Source of the DNA: CAWULT01 sp963923455
GTDB lineage: Bacteria > Acidobacteriota > Vicinamibacteria > Vicinamibacterales > UBA2999
Direction of reading: 5' to 3'
Assembly (NCBI GenBank): GCA_963923455.1
Contig: CAWULT010000013.1
Span: forward strand, 1-61,820
Length of the DNA stretch: 61,820 bases
The notes under the pieces were generated by a model, which searched no databases, was not told the origin of the DNA, and was given only the letters and a program-made list of their open reading frames with translations. This document shows positions 9,576 through 19,350 of this stretch, piece by piece. Position 1 is the stretch's first letter. Every line of letters starts with the position of its first letter. The position numbers and the translations under genes were made by a program.

Positions 9576-10495
9576 CTGCCAGGCCTCGGGGCCCGCGGCG
9601 TGGCGTCGTACTTCGGCAGCTCGACGGTGAAGGTCGCCCCGCGCCCCTCGCCCTCGCTCTGCGCGAACACGCGGCCGCCGTGCGCCCGCGCGATCGACCG
9701 GACGATGTAGAGCCCGAGCCCGGTGCCCTTGGTGCCCTTCAGGCCGCGCCCCGGCGCGCGGTAGAACCGGTTGAAGATCCGCTTGAGCTGCTTCTTCTCG
9801 ATGCCGACGCCTCGGTCCTGCACGCGCACCCACACCGTGTCGGGCGACGGCGACACCGCCGACACGGTGACGTGGACGCGCTCGCCCGAGTACTTGACGG
9901 CGTTGTCGAGGACGTTGCCGAGCACCGTCCGCAGTTCGTCGACGTCGCCGCGCACCGTGAGCGCCTGGCCGTCCTGGATCTGCAGCTCGATCGCGGCGGG
10001 CGGCAGGTGGTGGCGCACGGCCGCCAGCTCGGCGCACTCGCGGGCCAGGGCGCCCAGGTCCACCGCGGCGCGGGTCTGCGGGGCCGACTTCTCGCGCGCG
10101 ACGCCGGCCTTGAGCACCTGGTCGACGGTGTAGTGCAGCCGGTCGGTGTCGGCCAGCATGATGCGGTAGAACTCGCGGCGCTGCTCGTCGGTCAGCTCGC
10201 GGGTCTGCAGCGTCTCGAGGTAAAGGCGGATCGACGCGATCGGCGTCTTGAGCTCGTGGGTGACGGCGTTGATGAAGCTGTTCTGCCGTTCGTTGCCGCG
10301 GATCTCCATCACGAGGAACACCGTGTAGATGATCAGGCCCGCGATGATGAGCGCGAACAGCACGATGCCCAGCACGACCACGGTGACCCGGCCGGCGTTG
10401 GTGACGACCCAGCCGATGTTCAGCGAGATCGCGACCGCCACCAGCAGCACGCACAGCACGACGAAGAAGGCCGCCGCCTTCTGACGTCTCGTCAC
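9572..10495 (-). CDS. Sensor histidine kinase with minimal periplasmic loop
   Basis: A 307-residue kinase. Two transmembrane helices (residues about 7-26 and 36-62) are separated by only about ten residues (IGWVVTNAGR), so there is no periplasmic sensor domain and the membrane itself is the probable sensing site. The dimerisation/phosphoacceptor domain has the H-box VTHELKTPIASIRLYLE at about residue 80; the N-box (VLGNVLDNAVKYSG), G1 (VWVRVQDRGVGI) and G2 (GTKGTGLGLYIV) of the HATPase follow. GTG start at 10495 has TACAAT 6 bases upstream. Neighbours: response regulator downstream (coupled) and two desaturases upstream on the same strand. Confidence 0.93.
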   Translation of the reverse strand: MTRRQKAAAFFVVLCVLLVAVAISLNIGWVVTNAGRVTVVVLGIVLFALIIAGLIIYTVFLVMEIRGNERQNSFINAVTHELKTPIASIRLYLETLQTRELTDEQRREFYRIMLADTDRLHYTVDQVLKAGVAREKSAPQTRAAVDLGALARECAELAAVRHHLPPAAIELQIQDGQALTVRGDVDELRTVLGNVLDNAVKYSGERVHVTVSAVSPSPDTVWVRVQDRGVGIEKKQLKRIFNRFYRAPGRGLKGTKGTGLGLYIVRSIARAHGGRVFAQSEGEGRGATFTVELPKYDATPRAPRPGR

Positions 10496-10501
10496 GACTC
10501 G

Positions 10502-10507
10502 ATTGTA
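10502..10507 (-). promoter_or_regulatory. Leaderless-type -10 TACAAT, 6 nt before kinase GTG
   Basis: Minus strand reads TACAAT-CGAGTC-GTG, in the 84-base gap between the desaturase stop and the kinase. The two-component pair therefore has its own promoter. Confidence 0.6.
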
Positions 10508-10579
10508 GGGCAGGCCGCGCTGGGCGGCAGGGGAGGGGTGGGGGAGGGGGCGGACCGAGCGGCCCGCCCCTCGGCGCCG

Positions 10580-11479
10580 TCAGGCCGTGGCTTCTTCGTC
10601 CTCTTCCAGGAAGTCCTTGTCGTTCTCCTCGTACGGCACGGCCTGCTTGACCTTGGCCACCTTGATGTCCCAGGCCAGGCCCAGCATCCGCAGGAAGCTG
10701 ATGCCCATCCAGTTCAGGTCGATCTCGTACCAGGCCAGGCCATGGCGGGCGCTCGTCGGGTGCGCGTGATGGTTGTTGTGCCAGCCCTCGCCGAACGAGA
10801 GCGCCGCCACCCACCAGTTGTTCGTCGAGTCGTCACGCGTCTCGAAGCGGCGGGAGCCCCAGATGTGCGTGGCGGAGTTGACGAGCCACGTGGCGTGCAG
10901 GCCGAAGGTGGTGCGGAAGAAGATGCCCCACAGCACGTAGGGCCAGCCGCCCACGGCCAGCAGGATCAGGCCCACCACGACGTTCGACGTCCAGTGCCAC
11001 TTGGAGAACCAGACGTGCACGGGGTCGCGGGCGAGGTCGGGGGCGTACCGGGCCAGTACCGTCGAGTCCTGGTGCATGCCCTTGCCGAAGATGATCCAGC
11101 CCATGTGGGCCCAGAACGAGCCCTCGCGCGGCGTGTGCGGGTCGCCCTCGCGGTCGGACTTCTGGTGATGCACGCGGTGCGTCGCCACCCAGAAGATCGG
11201 GCCGCCCTCGAGGGCGAGCGTCGCGCACCACGTGAGGAAGTACTCCATCCACCTCGTCGTCTTGTACGACCGGTGCGTCAGCAGCCGGTGGTAGGCCATG
11301 CCGATGCCCAGCATGCCGCCGACGAAATACAGGGACAGCGCGGTGAGGATGGCCCCCGTGTCGATGTAGAAGAACGCCGCGACCGCACCGATGTGGAAGA
11401 TGGTCATCGCGATCGTCGTGATCCAGTTCACGCCCTGCTGGTACTTGCGCCCGTACATCGGGATTGCGGTCGTCGCCAT
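10580..11479 (-). CDS. Membrane acyl-CoA/acyl-lipid desaturase, copy 2
   Basis: A 299-residue di-iron desaturase of the stearoyl-CoA (delta-9) type. All three histidine boxes are intact: HRLLTH near residue 66, HRVHH near 103 and HNNHH near 233, with hydrophobic helix pairs before and between them. It introduces a cis double bond in acyl chains and so tunes membrane fluidity. It is nearly identical to the preceding gene (11608-12498); differences cluster in the N-terminal helices and the acidic C-terminal tail (ENDKDFLEEDEEATA, longer than the other copy). ATG at 11479 is preceded by GGGAGG about 12 bases upstream, in a leader similar to that of the other copy. The frame stays open far upstream but that is shadow coding. 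Confidence 0.93.
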   Translation of the reverse strand: MATTAIPMYGRKYQQGVNWITTIAMTIFHIGAVAAFFYIDTGAILTALSLYFVGGMLGIGMAYHRLLTHRSYKTTRWMEYFLTWCATLALEGGPIFWVATHRVHHQKSDREGDPHTPREGSFWAHMGWIIFGKGMHQDSTVLARYAPDLARDPVHVWFSKWHWTSNVVVGLILLAVGGWPYVLWGIFFRTTFGLHATWLVNSATHIWGSRRFETRDDSTNNWWVAALSFGEGWHNNHHAHPTSARHGLAWYEIDLNWMGISFLRMLGLAWDIKVAKVKQAVPYEENDKDFLEEDEEATA

Positions 11480-11607
11480 GTGAGAAGCGTTCCTCCCTGC
11501 GCCGTCGAAGGCTGTCACCCTGAAAGCCGTCTGCTCGTCCGCCGCGATCGCACGCCGACGGGCCGAGACAGACGGTTCGATCTGCCGTGCTTCAGGTGAA
11601 CGCCGCG

Positions 11608-12498
<891 letters not shown>

Positions 12499-12601
12499 TC
12501 GGAAGCGTCCCTCCCAGAAGCCTTTCGGAAAAGGTCCGGTGCAACATAACAGGGCCGGAGCCGGCGCACTGTAATACTTCTGTAATGGCCCCCAAGTGCC
12601 C

Positions 12602-12607
12602 TACAAT
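12602..12607 (+). promoter_or_regulatory. -10 hexamer TACAAT before YkgJ-type gene
   Basis: TACAAT lies 9 bases before the ATG at 12617 and only 3 bases before the in-frame ATG at 12611, which argues for the former as the translated start on a leaderless or nearly leaderless message. Confidence 0.5.
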
Positions 12608-12616
12608 CAGATGGTT

Positions 12617-13750
12617 ATGGCTTCCCAGGTCTTCTCGCTGAGCATCCACGCCGACTACCGCTGCCGCCATTCGGGCGTCTGCTGCGGGGTGGGCTGGGAC
12701 GTGCCGATGGAGCTGCCGGTCTACCGGTCGTTGACGGAGGCCGTGGAGCAGGGCCGGCTCCGCGTGGCGCCCGGCTCCGAGGGGCTCGACCCGTTCGTCG
12801 TCGACCCCGCGCTGCCGGAGGACGCCGCCGCCGTCTTCGAGCGCAACGACCACGGCCAGTGCGTGTTCTTCGACCGGGAGTCGCGGCTGTGCGTCGTGCA
12901 TCGCGACCTGGGCGAGGCGGCCCTGGCCGCCACCTGCCGGCTGTTTCCGCGGCTGGCCGTGCAGGACGCGCGCGGCATCTCGATGGGCCTCTCGCACTTC
13001 TGCCCGACGGCGGCCTCGACGCTCTTCCGCGACGACGTGCCGCTGACGATCGTCGCCTCGCCCCCGTCGTTTCCGCCGGCCGACTACGACGGCCTGACGG
13101 TGACGCCCGACGACCTGCCGCCGTTGCTCAGGCCCGACATGCTGATGGACCTGGAGGGCTACGCGGCCTGGGAGCGGCACATGGTGCGGCGGTGCGCCGA
13201 CGCGCTCGAGGCCGGCACCGCCCCCGAGGCCCTCCTCGCCACGCTGGCGCGCGATGCCCGGCGGCTGCGCGCGTGGCGTCCGGGCGGCGCCTCGCTGGCC
13301 GAGGCCGTGGCCGCGCTGCCGGCCGATGTGGTGCCGGCGTCGGCGCCGGAGTCGCTCGACGACAGCCTGGCGGCCTTCCGCAACGTCATGGCGGCCGTGC
13401 CAGAGGACCTCAAACCCGCGCCGGACGAGCAGGGCCTGACCGAGGCGTACCTTCACTGGGTGCGCCCCGCGTGGGGCGCCTTTGCCGCGCCGCTGACGCG
13501 CTACATCGCCACCAAGGCGTTCGCCAACTGGACGTCGTATCAGGGGCGCGGCGTGGCGAGCATCGTCCGCGGCATCGAGGCCGCCGTGGCGCTCGTGCGC
13601 GTCGAGGCCTCGCGCCAGTGCCGCGACGCCGCGCGCACGCTCGACAGAGACCTGCTGCTGGAGGCCTTCCGCGGCGCCGACTTCGCGCTGAACCACCTGG
13701 CGGTGGGCGACGAACTGGCGCTCGGGTGGAAGGCGGCGGAGGAGGAGTAG
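12617..13750 (+). CDS. YkgJ-type CxxxCxxxxCC cysteine-cluster protein
   Basis: A 377-residue protein of the YkgJ/UPF0153 group. The N-terminus has YRCRHSGVCCGVGW (clustered Cys at about residues 16-23), followed by GQCVFFDRESRLCVVHRDLG, AATCRLFPRLA and FCPTAAS; together these supply the metal-binding cysteines of the family, thought to bind zinc or an iron-sulfur cluster. The C-terminal 230 residues are helical and of unknown function, and are longer than in minimal family members. The first ATG of the frame (12596) overlaps the -10 box, so 12617 was chosen. No membrane segment. Biochemical role unknown. Confidence 0.8.
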   Translation: MASQVFSLSIHADYRCRHSGVCCGVGWDVPMELPVYRSLTEAVEQGRLRVAPGSEGLDPFVVDPALPEDAAAVFERNDHGQCVFFDRESRLCVVHRDLGEAALAATCRLFPRLAVQDARGISMGLSHFCPTAASTLFRDDVPLTIVASPPSFPPADYDGLTVTPDDLPPLLRPDMLMDLEGYAAWERHMVRRCADALEAGTAPEALLATLARDARRLRAWRPGGASLAEAVAALPADVVPASAPESLDDSLAAFRNVMAAVPEDLKPAPDEQGLTEAYLHWVRPAWGAFAAPLTRYIATKAFANWTSYQGRGVASIVRGIEAAVALVRVEASRQCRDAARTLDRDLLLEAFRGADFALNHLAVGDELALGWKAAEEE

Positions 13751-13864
13751 CTACTTCTGGCTTCGGCGCTTCTGCCGCTTTTCGAGCACGCCTGCACCAA
13801 GCCCGAGGAGGCCCAGCAGCAGCGCGGCCACGAAGATGATTGTCCACCTGGTGACGTAGTCCAT
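13751..13864 (-). CDS. Small single-span membrane protein (37 aa)
   Basis: Translates as a 37-residue protein: MDYVTRW, then a hydrophobic helix (TIIFVAALLLGLLGLGAGV) and a basic tail (LEKRQKRRSQK), i.e. one transmembrane segment with the tail in the cytoplasm. A good Shine-Dalgarno sequence (AAGGAG, 7 bases before ATG) overlaps the end of the upstream small gene, whose stop codon is 4 bases before this ATG, so the two are almost certainly cotranslated. Its stop abuts the stop of the YkgJ-type gene. Function unknown. Confidence 0.65.
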   Translation of the reverse strand: MDYVTRWTIIFVAALLLGLLGLGAGVLEKRQKRRSQK

Positions 13865-13868
13865 CCTC

Positions 13869-14066
13869 CTACTCCTTCGTTTCAAGCAGGATGCCGGCGA
13901 GTATCAACACACCTCCACCGGCGACGGCCCACGCGGCGAAGCGCTGAAGGGCGGGGTCGCCCTCGATTATGGCATCGAGGGGTGCGAACACGAAGAACAG
14001 CACCCCAATCTCGCGCATGGTTTCTCCGAGCAGCAGCCGAGCTCGGCCCCAGTCGAACGCAGGCAT
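13869..14066 (-). CDS. Small two-span membrane protein (65 aa, or 49 aa from an internal ATG)
   Basis: The product contains the segment MREIGVLFFVFAPLDAIIEG and a second hydrophobic helix (FAAWAVAGGGVLILAGILLE), giving two membrane spans. Start is uncertain: the ATG at 14066 gives 65 residues (MPAFDWGRAR...), while the ATG at 14018 has a better ribosome-binding site (GGAG, 6 bases upstream) and gives 49 residues; the far upstream ATG at 14111 is less likely. It is followed immediately by the 37-residue membrane protein. I recognise the pattern as a small membrane protein but not a named family. Confidence 0.6.
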   Translation of the reverse strand: MPAFDWGRARLLLGETMREIGVLFFVFAPLDAIIEGDPALQRFAAWAVAGGGVLILAGILLETKE

Positions 14067-14172
14067 GCGTGTGACTGACCCAAGAGCCGTGCCGGGTGAG
14101 AGAGCCCCCACATGCCAAGCATCGGCGTCGGGCCGCCGGGCCGGATCGCAGTTTCTGCGCGTCGCTCGTGCC

Positions 14173-14922
14173 TTACACGTCGAACACGCCGACCACCGGC
14201 CCGTGGTCGCTCGTGCCCACCTCGCGCTGCACCTCGCACGAGAGCGCCCGGGAGGCGAGCAGGTGGCTCGCCAGCAGGTAGTCGATGCGCCAGCCGATGT
14301 TGCGCGCCTTCATCTCGCGCCACGGCGGCCACCACGTGAAGATGTCCTCCGCGTGCGGCGCCAGGTGGCGGTGCAGGTCGATCAGGCCGCGCCCGAGCAG
14401 GCGTTCGAACAGCGTCCGTTCCTCGGGCCGCTGGCCGATGGCGTTCGGCTTGCGCTCCTTCGGGTGCACGTCCACGTCGGCGCGCGCCACGTTCAGGTCG
14501 CCGCACAGCACGAGCGGCGAGTCCGAGGCCTGGTGCTCGGCCGCGTAGCCGTCGAGCGCCTCCAGAAAGCGCATCTTCGCGGCGAAGTCCTTGCCGCCGT
14601 TCGGCACGTACACGGAGGCCACCGTGGCCGCCGGCAGCCGCACCGCCAGGATGCGGTGCTCGAAGTCGAACGCCGGGCTGTGGAAGGCCGGCCGCTCGGG
14701 CGCCACGGCGTGCCGCACGAGCAGCGCGACGCCCGAGTAGCCCTTGTCGCCGTGCCACGCGGTCCAGTAGCGGTCGTGGCCCGACAGCCAGACCGGCACC
14801 TGGTCGGGAGACGCCTTGATCTCCTGCAGGCACAGCACGTCGGGCTGCTCGCGGTCGATGAATTCCTGCACCTGCGCCTGCCGCGCGCGGATGCCGTTGA
14901 CGTTCCAGGTGACGATCTTCAT
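14173..14922 (-). CDS. xthA: Exonuclease III (AP endonuclease)
   Basis: A 249-residue Mg2+-dependent enzyme that cuts DNA at abasic sites and degrades 3' ends. Signatures of the EEP fold: MKIVTWNVNGIRAR at the start (Asn7), LCLQEIKA with the metal-binding Glu near 34, YSGVALLVR, GDLNVA with Asp/Asn near 151, the WWPPWREMKARNIGWRIDYLLAS helix and the C-terminal TSDHGPVVGVFDV with the catalytic His. The ATG at 14922 fits the family start; the longer frame to 14955 adds no homology. Single-gene unit, divergent from the esterase. Confidence 0.95.
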   Translation of the reverse strand: MKIVTWNVNGIRARQAQVQEFIDREQPDVLCLQEIKASPDQVPVWLSGHDRYWTAWHGDKGYSGVALLVRHAVAPERPAFHSPAFDFEHRILAVRLPAATVASVYVPNGGKDFAAKMRFLEALDGYAAEHQASDSPLVLCGDLNVARADVDVHPKERKPNAIGQRPEERTLFERLLGRGLIDLHRHLAPHAEDIFTWWPPWREMKARNIGWRIDYLLASHLLASRALSCEVQREVGTSDHGPVVGVFDV

Positions 14923-14984
14923 GCGCCGATGGGGTGGCAGTGGACAGTGCCCCACGGCCGGCTCTAGTCTACAGATTCACGCCC

Positions 14985-15722
14985 ATGTCCGACGTGTCCG
15001 CCTCGTCCTCCCCCCATACCTACGTCCTCGTCCACGGCGCCTGGCACGGCGGCTGGTGCTGGCGCCGGGTGGCCGATCGGCTCCAGGCGGCCGGGCACCG
15101 CGTGTTCACGCCCACGCTGACGGGCCTCGGCGAGCGCGCGCACCTGATACGCCCCGGCATCACGGCGGAGTTCTTCGCCGACGACCTCGTCGCGGTGCTC
15201 GACGCCGAGGAACTCGACGACGTGATCCTCGTGGGCCACAGCTTCGCCGGGCGTCCGATCTCGATCGTGGCCGACCGCGTGCCGGGGCGATTGCGGCACC
15301 TCGTGTACCTGGACGCCGGCCTGCCCGTGAACGGCCAGAGCCACCTGGACGGCATGAGCGCCGCCGTGCGCGACGCGCGGTTCGCCGCGGCGCAGGCCTT
15401 CGACGGCGGCCTGAGCCTGCCGCCGCCCTCGCCGGCGGACCTGGGCGTCACCGACCCGGCCGACGCGGCGTGGCTGACGCGGCGGATGACGCCGCAGCCC
15501 TTCGCCACCTTCACCACGCCCACCCAGCTCGCGCACCCGCTGGCCAACGGCCGGCCGGCGACCTACATCCGGTGCACCAGCCCGGCCTACGCGCCGATGG
15601 CCGACAGTGCGGCGCGCGCCAAGGCCATGCCCGGCTGGTCGTACGTGGAATTGGCCACGGGGCACGACGCGATGGTGACGGCCCCGGGCGAACTGGCGGC
15701 GATCCTCGACCGCTTGCCCTGA
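14985..15722 (+). CDS. Alpha/beta hydrolase (EstC/methylesterase-like)
   Basis: A 245-residue hydrolase. The strand-loop VLVHGAWHGGWCWRRVADRLQAAGHRVFTPTLTGLGER is the oxyanion-hole region of the plant-methylesterase/EstC-like group; the nucleophile elbow is GHSFAG near residue 87, the acid probably the Asp in the cap/loop region and the catalytic His in TGHDAM near 225. Likely acts on small esters, but substrate is not predictable. ATG at 14985 chosen because homology starts just after it; TAGTCT at 14965-14970 is a possible -10 with a short leader. A GNAT gene follows 17 bases downstream with its own promoter. Confidence 0.85.
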   Translation: MSDVSASSSPHTYVLVHGAWHGGWCWRRVADRLQAAGHRVFTPTLTGLGERAHLIRPGITAEFFADDLVAVLDAEELDDVILVGHSFAGRPISIVADRVPGRLRHLVYLDAGLPVNGQSHLDGMSAAVRDARFAAAQAFDGGLSLPPPSPADLGVTDPADAAWLTRRMTPQPFATFTTPTQLAHPLANGRPATYIRCTSPAYAPMADSAARAKAMPGWSYVELATGHDAMVTAPGELAAILDRLP

Positions 15723-15727
15723 GCGCA

Positions 15728-15733
15728 TACACT
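15728..15733 (+). promoter_or_regulatory. Leaderless-type -10 TACACT, 6 nt before GNAT ATG
   Basis: TACACT-CTGGCC-ATG, lying in the 17-base gap after the esterase stop. Spacing matches the other leaderless candidates. Confidence 0.6.
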
Positions 15734-15739
15734 CTGGCC

Positions 15740-16540
15740 ATGTTGCAGGCCACGCTGCCTCTGGCCGTCCGCGTCGAGCGCGCCGAGATCGACTTCTGCG
15801 CCGCGGCGGCGCGTGCCGGCGAGCCCGCGGGCGCGGAGTCGTTGGAGGTGGGGGGCGGCCGTGCGCTGTGCGGCGCCCCCGGGTCGCCGTTCAACAAGGT
15901 GCTCGGCCTGGGCCTGGCCGGCGAGGTGACCGACTTCGACCTCGACGCGATCGACGCCTTCTACGACGAGCGCCGCGTGGCGCCGCAGATCGAGCTGTGC
16001 CCGCTGGCGCCCGCCCCACTCGCGCGCCGGCTGCACGAGCGCGGCTACGTGCTGCAGGGGTTCGAGAACGAGCTGGCCCGCGCGCTGCCGGCCGAGCCCC
16101 TGCCCGAGCCGGCCGGCGTCGAGGTGAACCGCCACGTCGACGACGAGCAGTGGATACGCATCGTCGCCGCGGGCTTCGCCACGGCCGAAGGCGCCTCCGT
16201 CGCGGCCGACCCGCAGGCCGCCGCCACGCTCTCGGACGTGATGCGGTCGTTCGTGCACCCGGCAATCACCCGCTACGTCGTGTCGATCGATGGCCAGCCG
16301 GCGGGCGCCGGGGCCAGCTACGTCTGGCACGGCGTGGCCGGCATCGTCGGCACGGCGACGCTGGCGGCCTTCCGCCGCCGCGGCGTGCAGACGGCGCTCG
16401 TGGCGCGCGCCGTCAACGACGCCATCGGCCGGTCCGACCTCGTGGTGGCCACCACCGAGCCGGGCAGCACCTCGCAGCGCACCTTCGAGCGCTTCGGCTT
16501 CCAGGTGCTCTACACGCGGGCCATCCTGCTGCGTCCCTGA
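15740..16540 (+). CDS. GNAT-family N-acetyltransferase
   Basis: A 266-residue protein whose C-terminal half (residues about 125-265) is a GNAT domain: SIDGQPAGAGASYVWHGVAGIVGTATLAAFRRRGVQTALVARAVNDA contains the acetyl-CoA-binding Q/RxxGxG/A-type loop (RRRGVQTA), and TTEPGSTSQRTFERFGFQVLYTR the terminal strand. The N-terminal half (residues 1-120) resembles the degenerate GNAT-like half of two-domain members. Substrate unknown. Start at ATG 15740 rests on the TACACT box 6 bases upstream; the frame is open far upstream only as shadow coding. The M14 peptidase starts 5 bases after its stop, so the two form an operon. Confidence 0.85.
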   Translation: MLQATLPLAVRVERAEIDFCAAAARAGEPAGAESLEVGGGRALCGAPGSPFNKVLGLGLAGEVTDFDLDAIDAFYDERRVAPQIELCPLAPAPLARRLHERGYVLQGFENELARALPAEPLPEPAGVEVNRHVDDEQWIRIVAAGFATAEGASVAADPQAAATLSDVMRSFVHPAITRYVVSIDGQPAGAGASYVWHGVAGIVGTATLAAFRRRGVQTALVARAVNDAIGRSDLVVATTEPGSTSQRTFERFGFQVLYTRAILLRP

Positions 16541-16545
16541 CGGCC

Positions 16546-19293
16546 ATGTCCACCCGCGCGCGTACCCGCGCCGCCCTGTTCGTCCTCGCGCTCGTGGCGC
16601 TCGTGGCCGTGCAGGTGCGGCCGCGCTCGCAGGCGATCTCGGCCGTCACCGCGCCCGCGCAGCAGTTCGGCGCCAGCATCGGCGACGACTACTTCCTGGC
16701 CACCTACACCCAGCTCGAAGCCTACTGGCAGGTGCTCGACCGCGAGTCGGACCGGATGACCCTCGTCGACATCGGCCGCACCGAGGAGGGCCGCTCGCAG
16801 TGGATGGCGGTGATCAGCGCGCCCGACAACCTGGCGCGGCTCGACCGCTACCGCGACATCGCGCGGAGGCTGGCCCTGGCCGAAGACCTCACCGACGAGC
16901 AGGCGCGGGCGCTCGCCGCCGAGGGCAAGGCCGTCGTGTGGATCGACGGCGGCCTGCACGCCAACGAGACGCTCGGCGCCCAGCAGCTCATCGAGACGGT
17001 GTACCGGCTGGTGAGCCGCGATGACCCGGAAACGCGGCGCATCCTGCAGGACGTGATCGTGCTGGCCGCGCACGCCAACCCCGACGGCCACGCGCTGGTG
17101 GCCGAGTGGTACATGCGCGAGCCCGACCCGCGCCGGCGCACGCTCGCCGGCATCCCGCGGCTGTACCAGAAGTACGTCGGCCACGACAACAACCGCGACT
17201 TCTACCTGTCCAGCCAGGCCGAGACGCGCAACATCAACCGCGTGCTGTATCGCGAGTGGTTTCCGCAGATCGTCTACAACCACCACCAGGCCGGCCCGCC
17301 CGGCACGGTGATGTTCGCGCCGCCGTTTCGCGACCCGTTCAACTACCTGTTCGACCCGCTCATCCCCACCAGCCTCGACCTGGTGGGCGCGGCCATGCAC
17401 GCGCGCTTCGCCGCCGAGGGCAAGGCCGGGGTGACGACGCGGAGCGGCTCGCCCTACTCGACCTGGTGGAACGGCGGCCTGCGGACCACCGCCTATTTCC
17501 ACAACCAGATCGGCCTGCTCACCGAGACCATCGGCGAGCCGTCGCCGACGGCCATCCCTTTCGTGCCCGACAAGCAGCTGCCGAGCGGCGACCTGCCGTT
17601 TCCCATCGCGCCGCAGGTGTGGCGCTTCCGCCAGTCCATCGAGTACTCGCTGACCGCCAACATGGCCGTGCTCGACACGGCCTCGCGCCACCGCGAAACG
17701 CTGCTCCTCAACGCCTACCGGATGGGCCGCAACGCGATCGAGAAGGGCAGCCGCGACACGTGGACCGTCTCGCCGCGGCGGCTGGCCGAGCTGCGCGACA
17801 CCTACGGCGGCAGCGGCCAGGTGCCGGCGCGCGTGGTGGACGCCGAGCTGCGGAGCCCGGCGCTGCGCGACCCGCGCGGCTACATCCTGCCGGCCGACCA
17901 GCCCGACTTTCCGACGGCGGTGAAGTTCGTCGACGCGCTGCTCTCGACGGGCGTGACCGTGCACCGCGCCACCGCGCCCTTCACGGTGGCTGGCAAGCGT
18001 TACCCCGCCGGCTCCTTCGTGGTGAAGACGGCCCAGGCCTTCCGGCCGCACGTGCTCGACATGTTCGAGCCGCAGGACCATCCCGACGATCTCTCTTCGC
18101 CGGGCGGCGCCCCGACGCCGCCCTATGACAACACTGGGTGGACGCTGGCCTTCCAGATGGGCGTGGCCTTCGACCGCGTGCTCGACACCTTCGACGGTCC
18201 CTTCGAGCGCGTGACGAGCGCGCCGCCGCCGCCCGGGCGCGTGACGGGCGCCGAGGGCGCGGCGGGATTCCTGATCAGCCACCAGCCCAACGACGCCTTC
18301 GTCGTGGTGAACCGCCTGCTCGAGGCGGGCGCGGACGTGTTCTGGCTCACCGGCACGGCGTCCGGCGCGCAGGCGGGCGCGCCCGGCGCTGGCACCATGT
18401 TCGTGCCCGCGACCGCGGCTACGCGGGCCATCGTCGAGACGGCCGCATCACAGCTCGGCCTCACCGCCACCGGCGTGCCCGCGCGGCCGGCCGGGCCCAT
18501 GCTGAAGCTCGCGCCCGTGCGCATCGGCCTGTGGGACCGCTACGGCGGCTCCCCGTCGAGCGGGTGGGTGCGGTGGCTGCTCGAACGCTTCGAGTTCCCG
18601 TTCGAGCTGGTCTACGCGCCCACGATCGACGCGGGTGAACTCAACCGCCGCTTCGACGTGCTGATCCTGCCGACGGAGGCCGTGCCGGTCGAAACGGCCC
18701 CGGCCACGGCCGAGGGCCTGCCGCTCGACCGGGTGCCGCCCGAGTTCGCGCCCAGGGTGGGCGCGCTCACGTGGGGCCGCAGCGTGCCCGCGCTGCGGCG
18801 CTTCGTGCAGAACGGCGGCACCCTGATCGCCATCGGCCAGGCCACGCTCGTCGGCGCGGCGCTCGGCGTGCCCGTGCGCGACGCGCTCGTCGACGGCAGC
18901 GGCGACGGCGCCGCGCGCGCGCTCCCGATGGACAAGTACTACGTGCCCGGCTCGGTGCTGCGCGTGTCGGTGGACACCACCCAGCCGCTGGCCTACGGCC
19001 TGCCCGATCAGGTGGACGTGTTCTTCGACAACAGCCCCGTGTTCCGCGTGCCGGATCCTGCTGCGCGCGCGGCGCGCCGCATCGCGTGGTTCAAGGACGG
19101 GTCACCGCTGCGGAGCGGCTGGGCGTGGGGGCAGAAGTACCTGGCCGGCGGCGTGGCCGTGGTGGACGCCGCGCTCGGCCGCGGCCACGTGCTGCTCTTC
19201 GGCCCCGAGATCACCTATCGCGCGCAGCCGCACGGCACGTTCAAGTTCCTGTTCAACGGGATCTACTACCCGAGCGCCGTGCGGGTGCCATAG
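16546..19293 (+). CDS. Exported M14-family zinc carboxypeptidase-like protein
   Basis: A 915-residue protein with an N-terminal hydrophobic signal segment (residues about 8-24). The peptidase domain has HANE (HxxE zinc ligands) at about 143-146 in DGGLHANETLGAQQ, NPDGH near 183, the substrate-binding NNRDF near 216 and the downstream zinc histidine in YNHHQAG, followed by TETIGEPSP bearing the likely catalytic Glu region. The C-terminal 350 residues contain a class-I-amidotransferase-like alpha/beta region (VLILPTEAVPVE...LRRFVQNGGTLIAIG). Likely periplasmic or extracellular protein degradation. Follows the GNAT gene by 5 bases. Confidence 0.88.
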   Translation: MSTRARTRAALFVLALVALVAVQVRPRSQAISAVTAPAQQFGASIGDDYFLATYTQLEAYWQVLDRESDRMTLVDIGRTEEGRSQWMAVISAPDNLARLDRYRDIARRLALAEDLTDEQARALAAEGKAVVWIDGGLHANETLGAQQLIETVYRLVSRDDPETRRILQDVIVLAAHANPDGHALVAEWYMREPDPRRRTLAGIPRLYQKYVGHDNNRDFYLSSQAETRNINRVLYREWFPQIVYNHHQAGPPGTVMFAPPFRDPFNYLFDPLIPTSLDLVGAAMHARFAAEGKAGVTTRSGSPYSTWWNGGLRTTAYFHNQIGLLTETIGEPSPTAIPFVPDKQLPSGDLPFPIAPQVWRFRQSIEYSLTANMAVLDTASRHRETLLLNAYRMGRNAIEKGSRDTWTVSPRRLAELRDTYGGSGQVPARVVDAELRSPALRDPRGYILPADQPDFPTAVKFVDALLSTGVTVHRATAPFTVAGKRYPAGSFVVKTAQAFRPHVLDMFEPQDHPDDLSSPGGAPTPPYDNTGWTLAFQMGVAFDRVLDTFDGPFERVTSAPPPPGRVTGAEGAAGFLISHQPNDAFVVVNRLLEAGADVFWLTGTASGAQAGAPGAGTMFVPATAATRAIVETAASQLGLTATGVPARPAGPMLKLAPVRIGLWDRYGGSPSSGWVRWLLERFEFPFELVYAPTIDAGELNRRFDVLILPTEAVPVETAPATAEGLPLDRVPPEFAPRVGALTWGRSVPALRRFVQNGGTLIAIGQATLVGAALGVPVRDALVDGSGDGAARALPMDKYYVPGSVLRVSVDTTQPLAYGLPDQVDVFFDNSPVFRVPDPAARAARRIAWFKDGSPLRSGWAWGQKYLAGGVAVVDAALGRGHVLLFGPEITYRAQPHGTFKFLFNGIYYPSAVRVP

Positions 19294-19350
19294 GGGCAAA
19301 CGCGGGGGGCGGCCATGTCGCCCTCGGGCGGCGGAGTGTCCAGATGAGGT

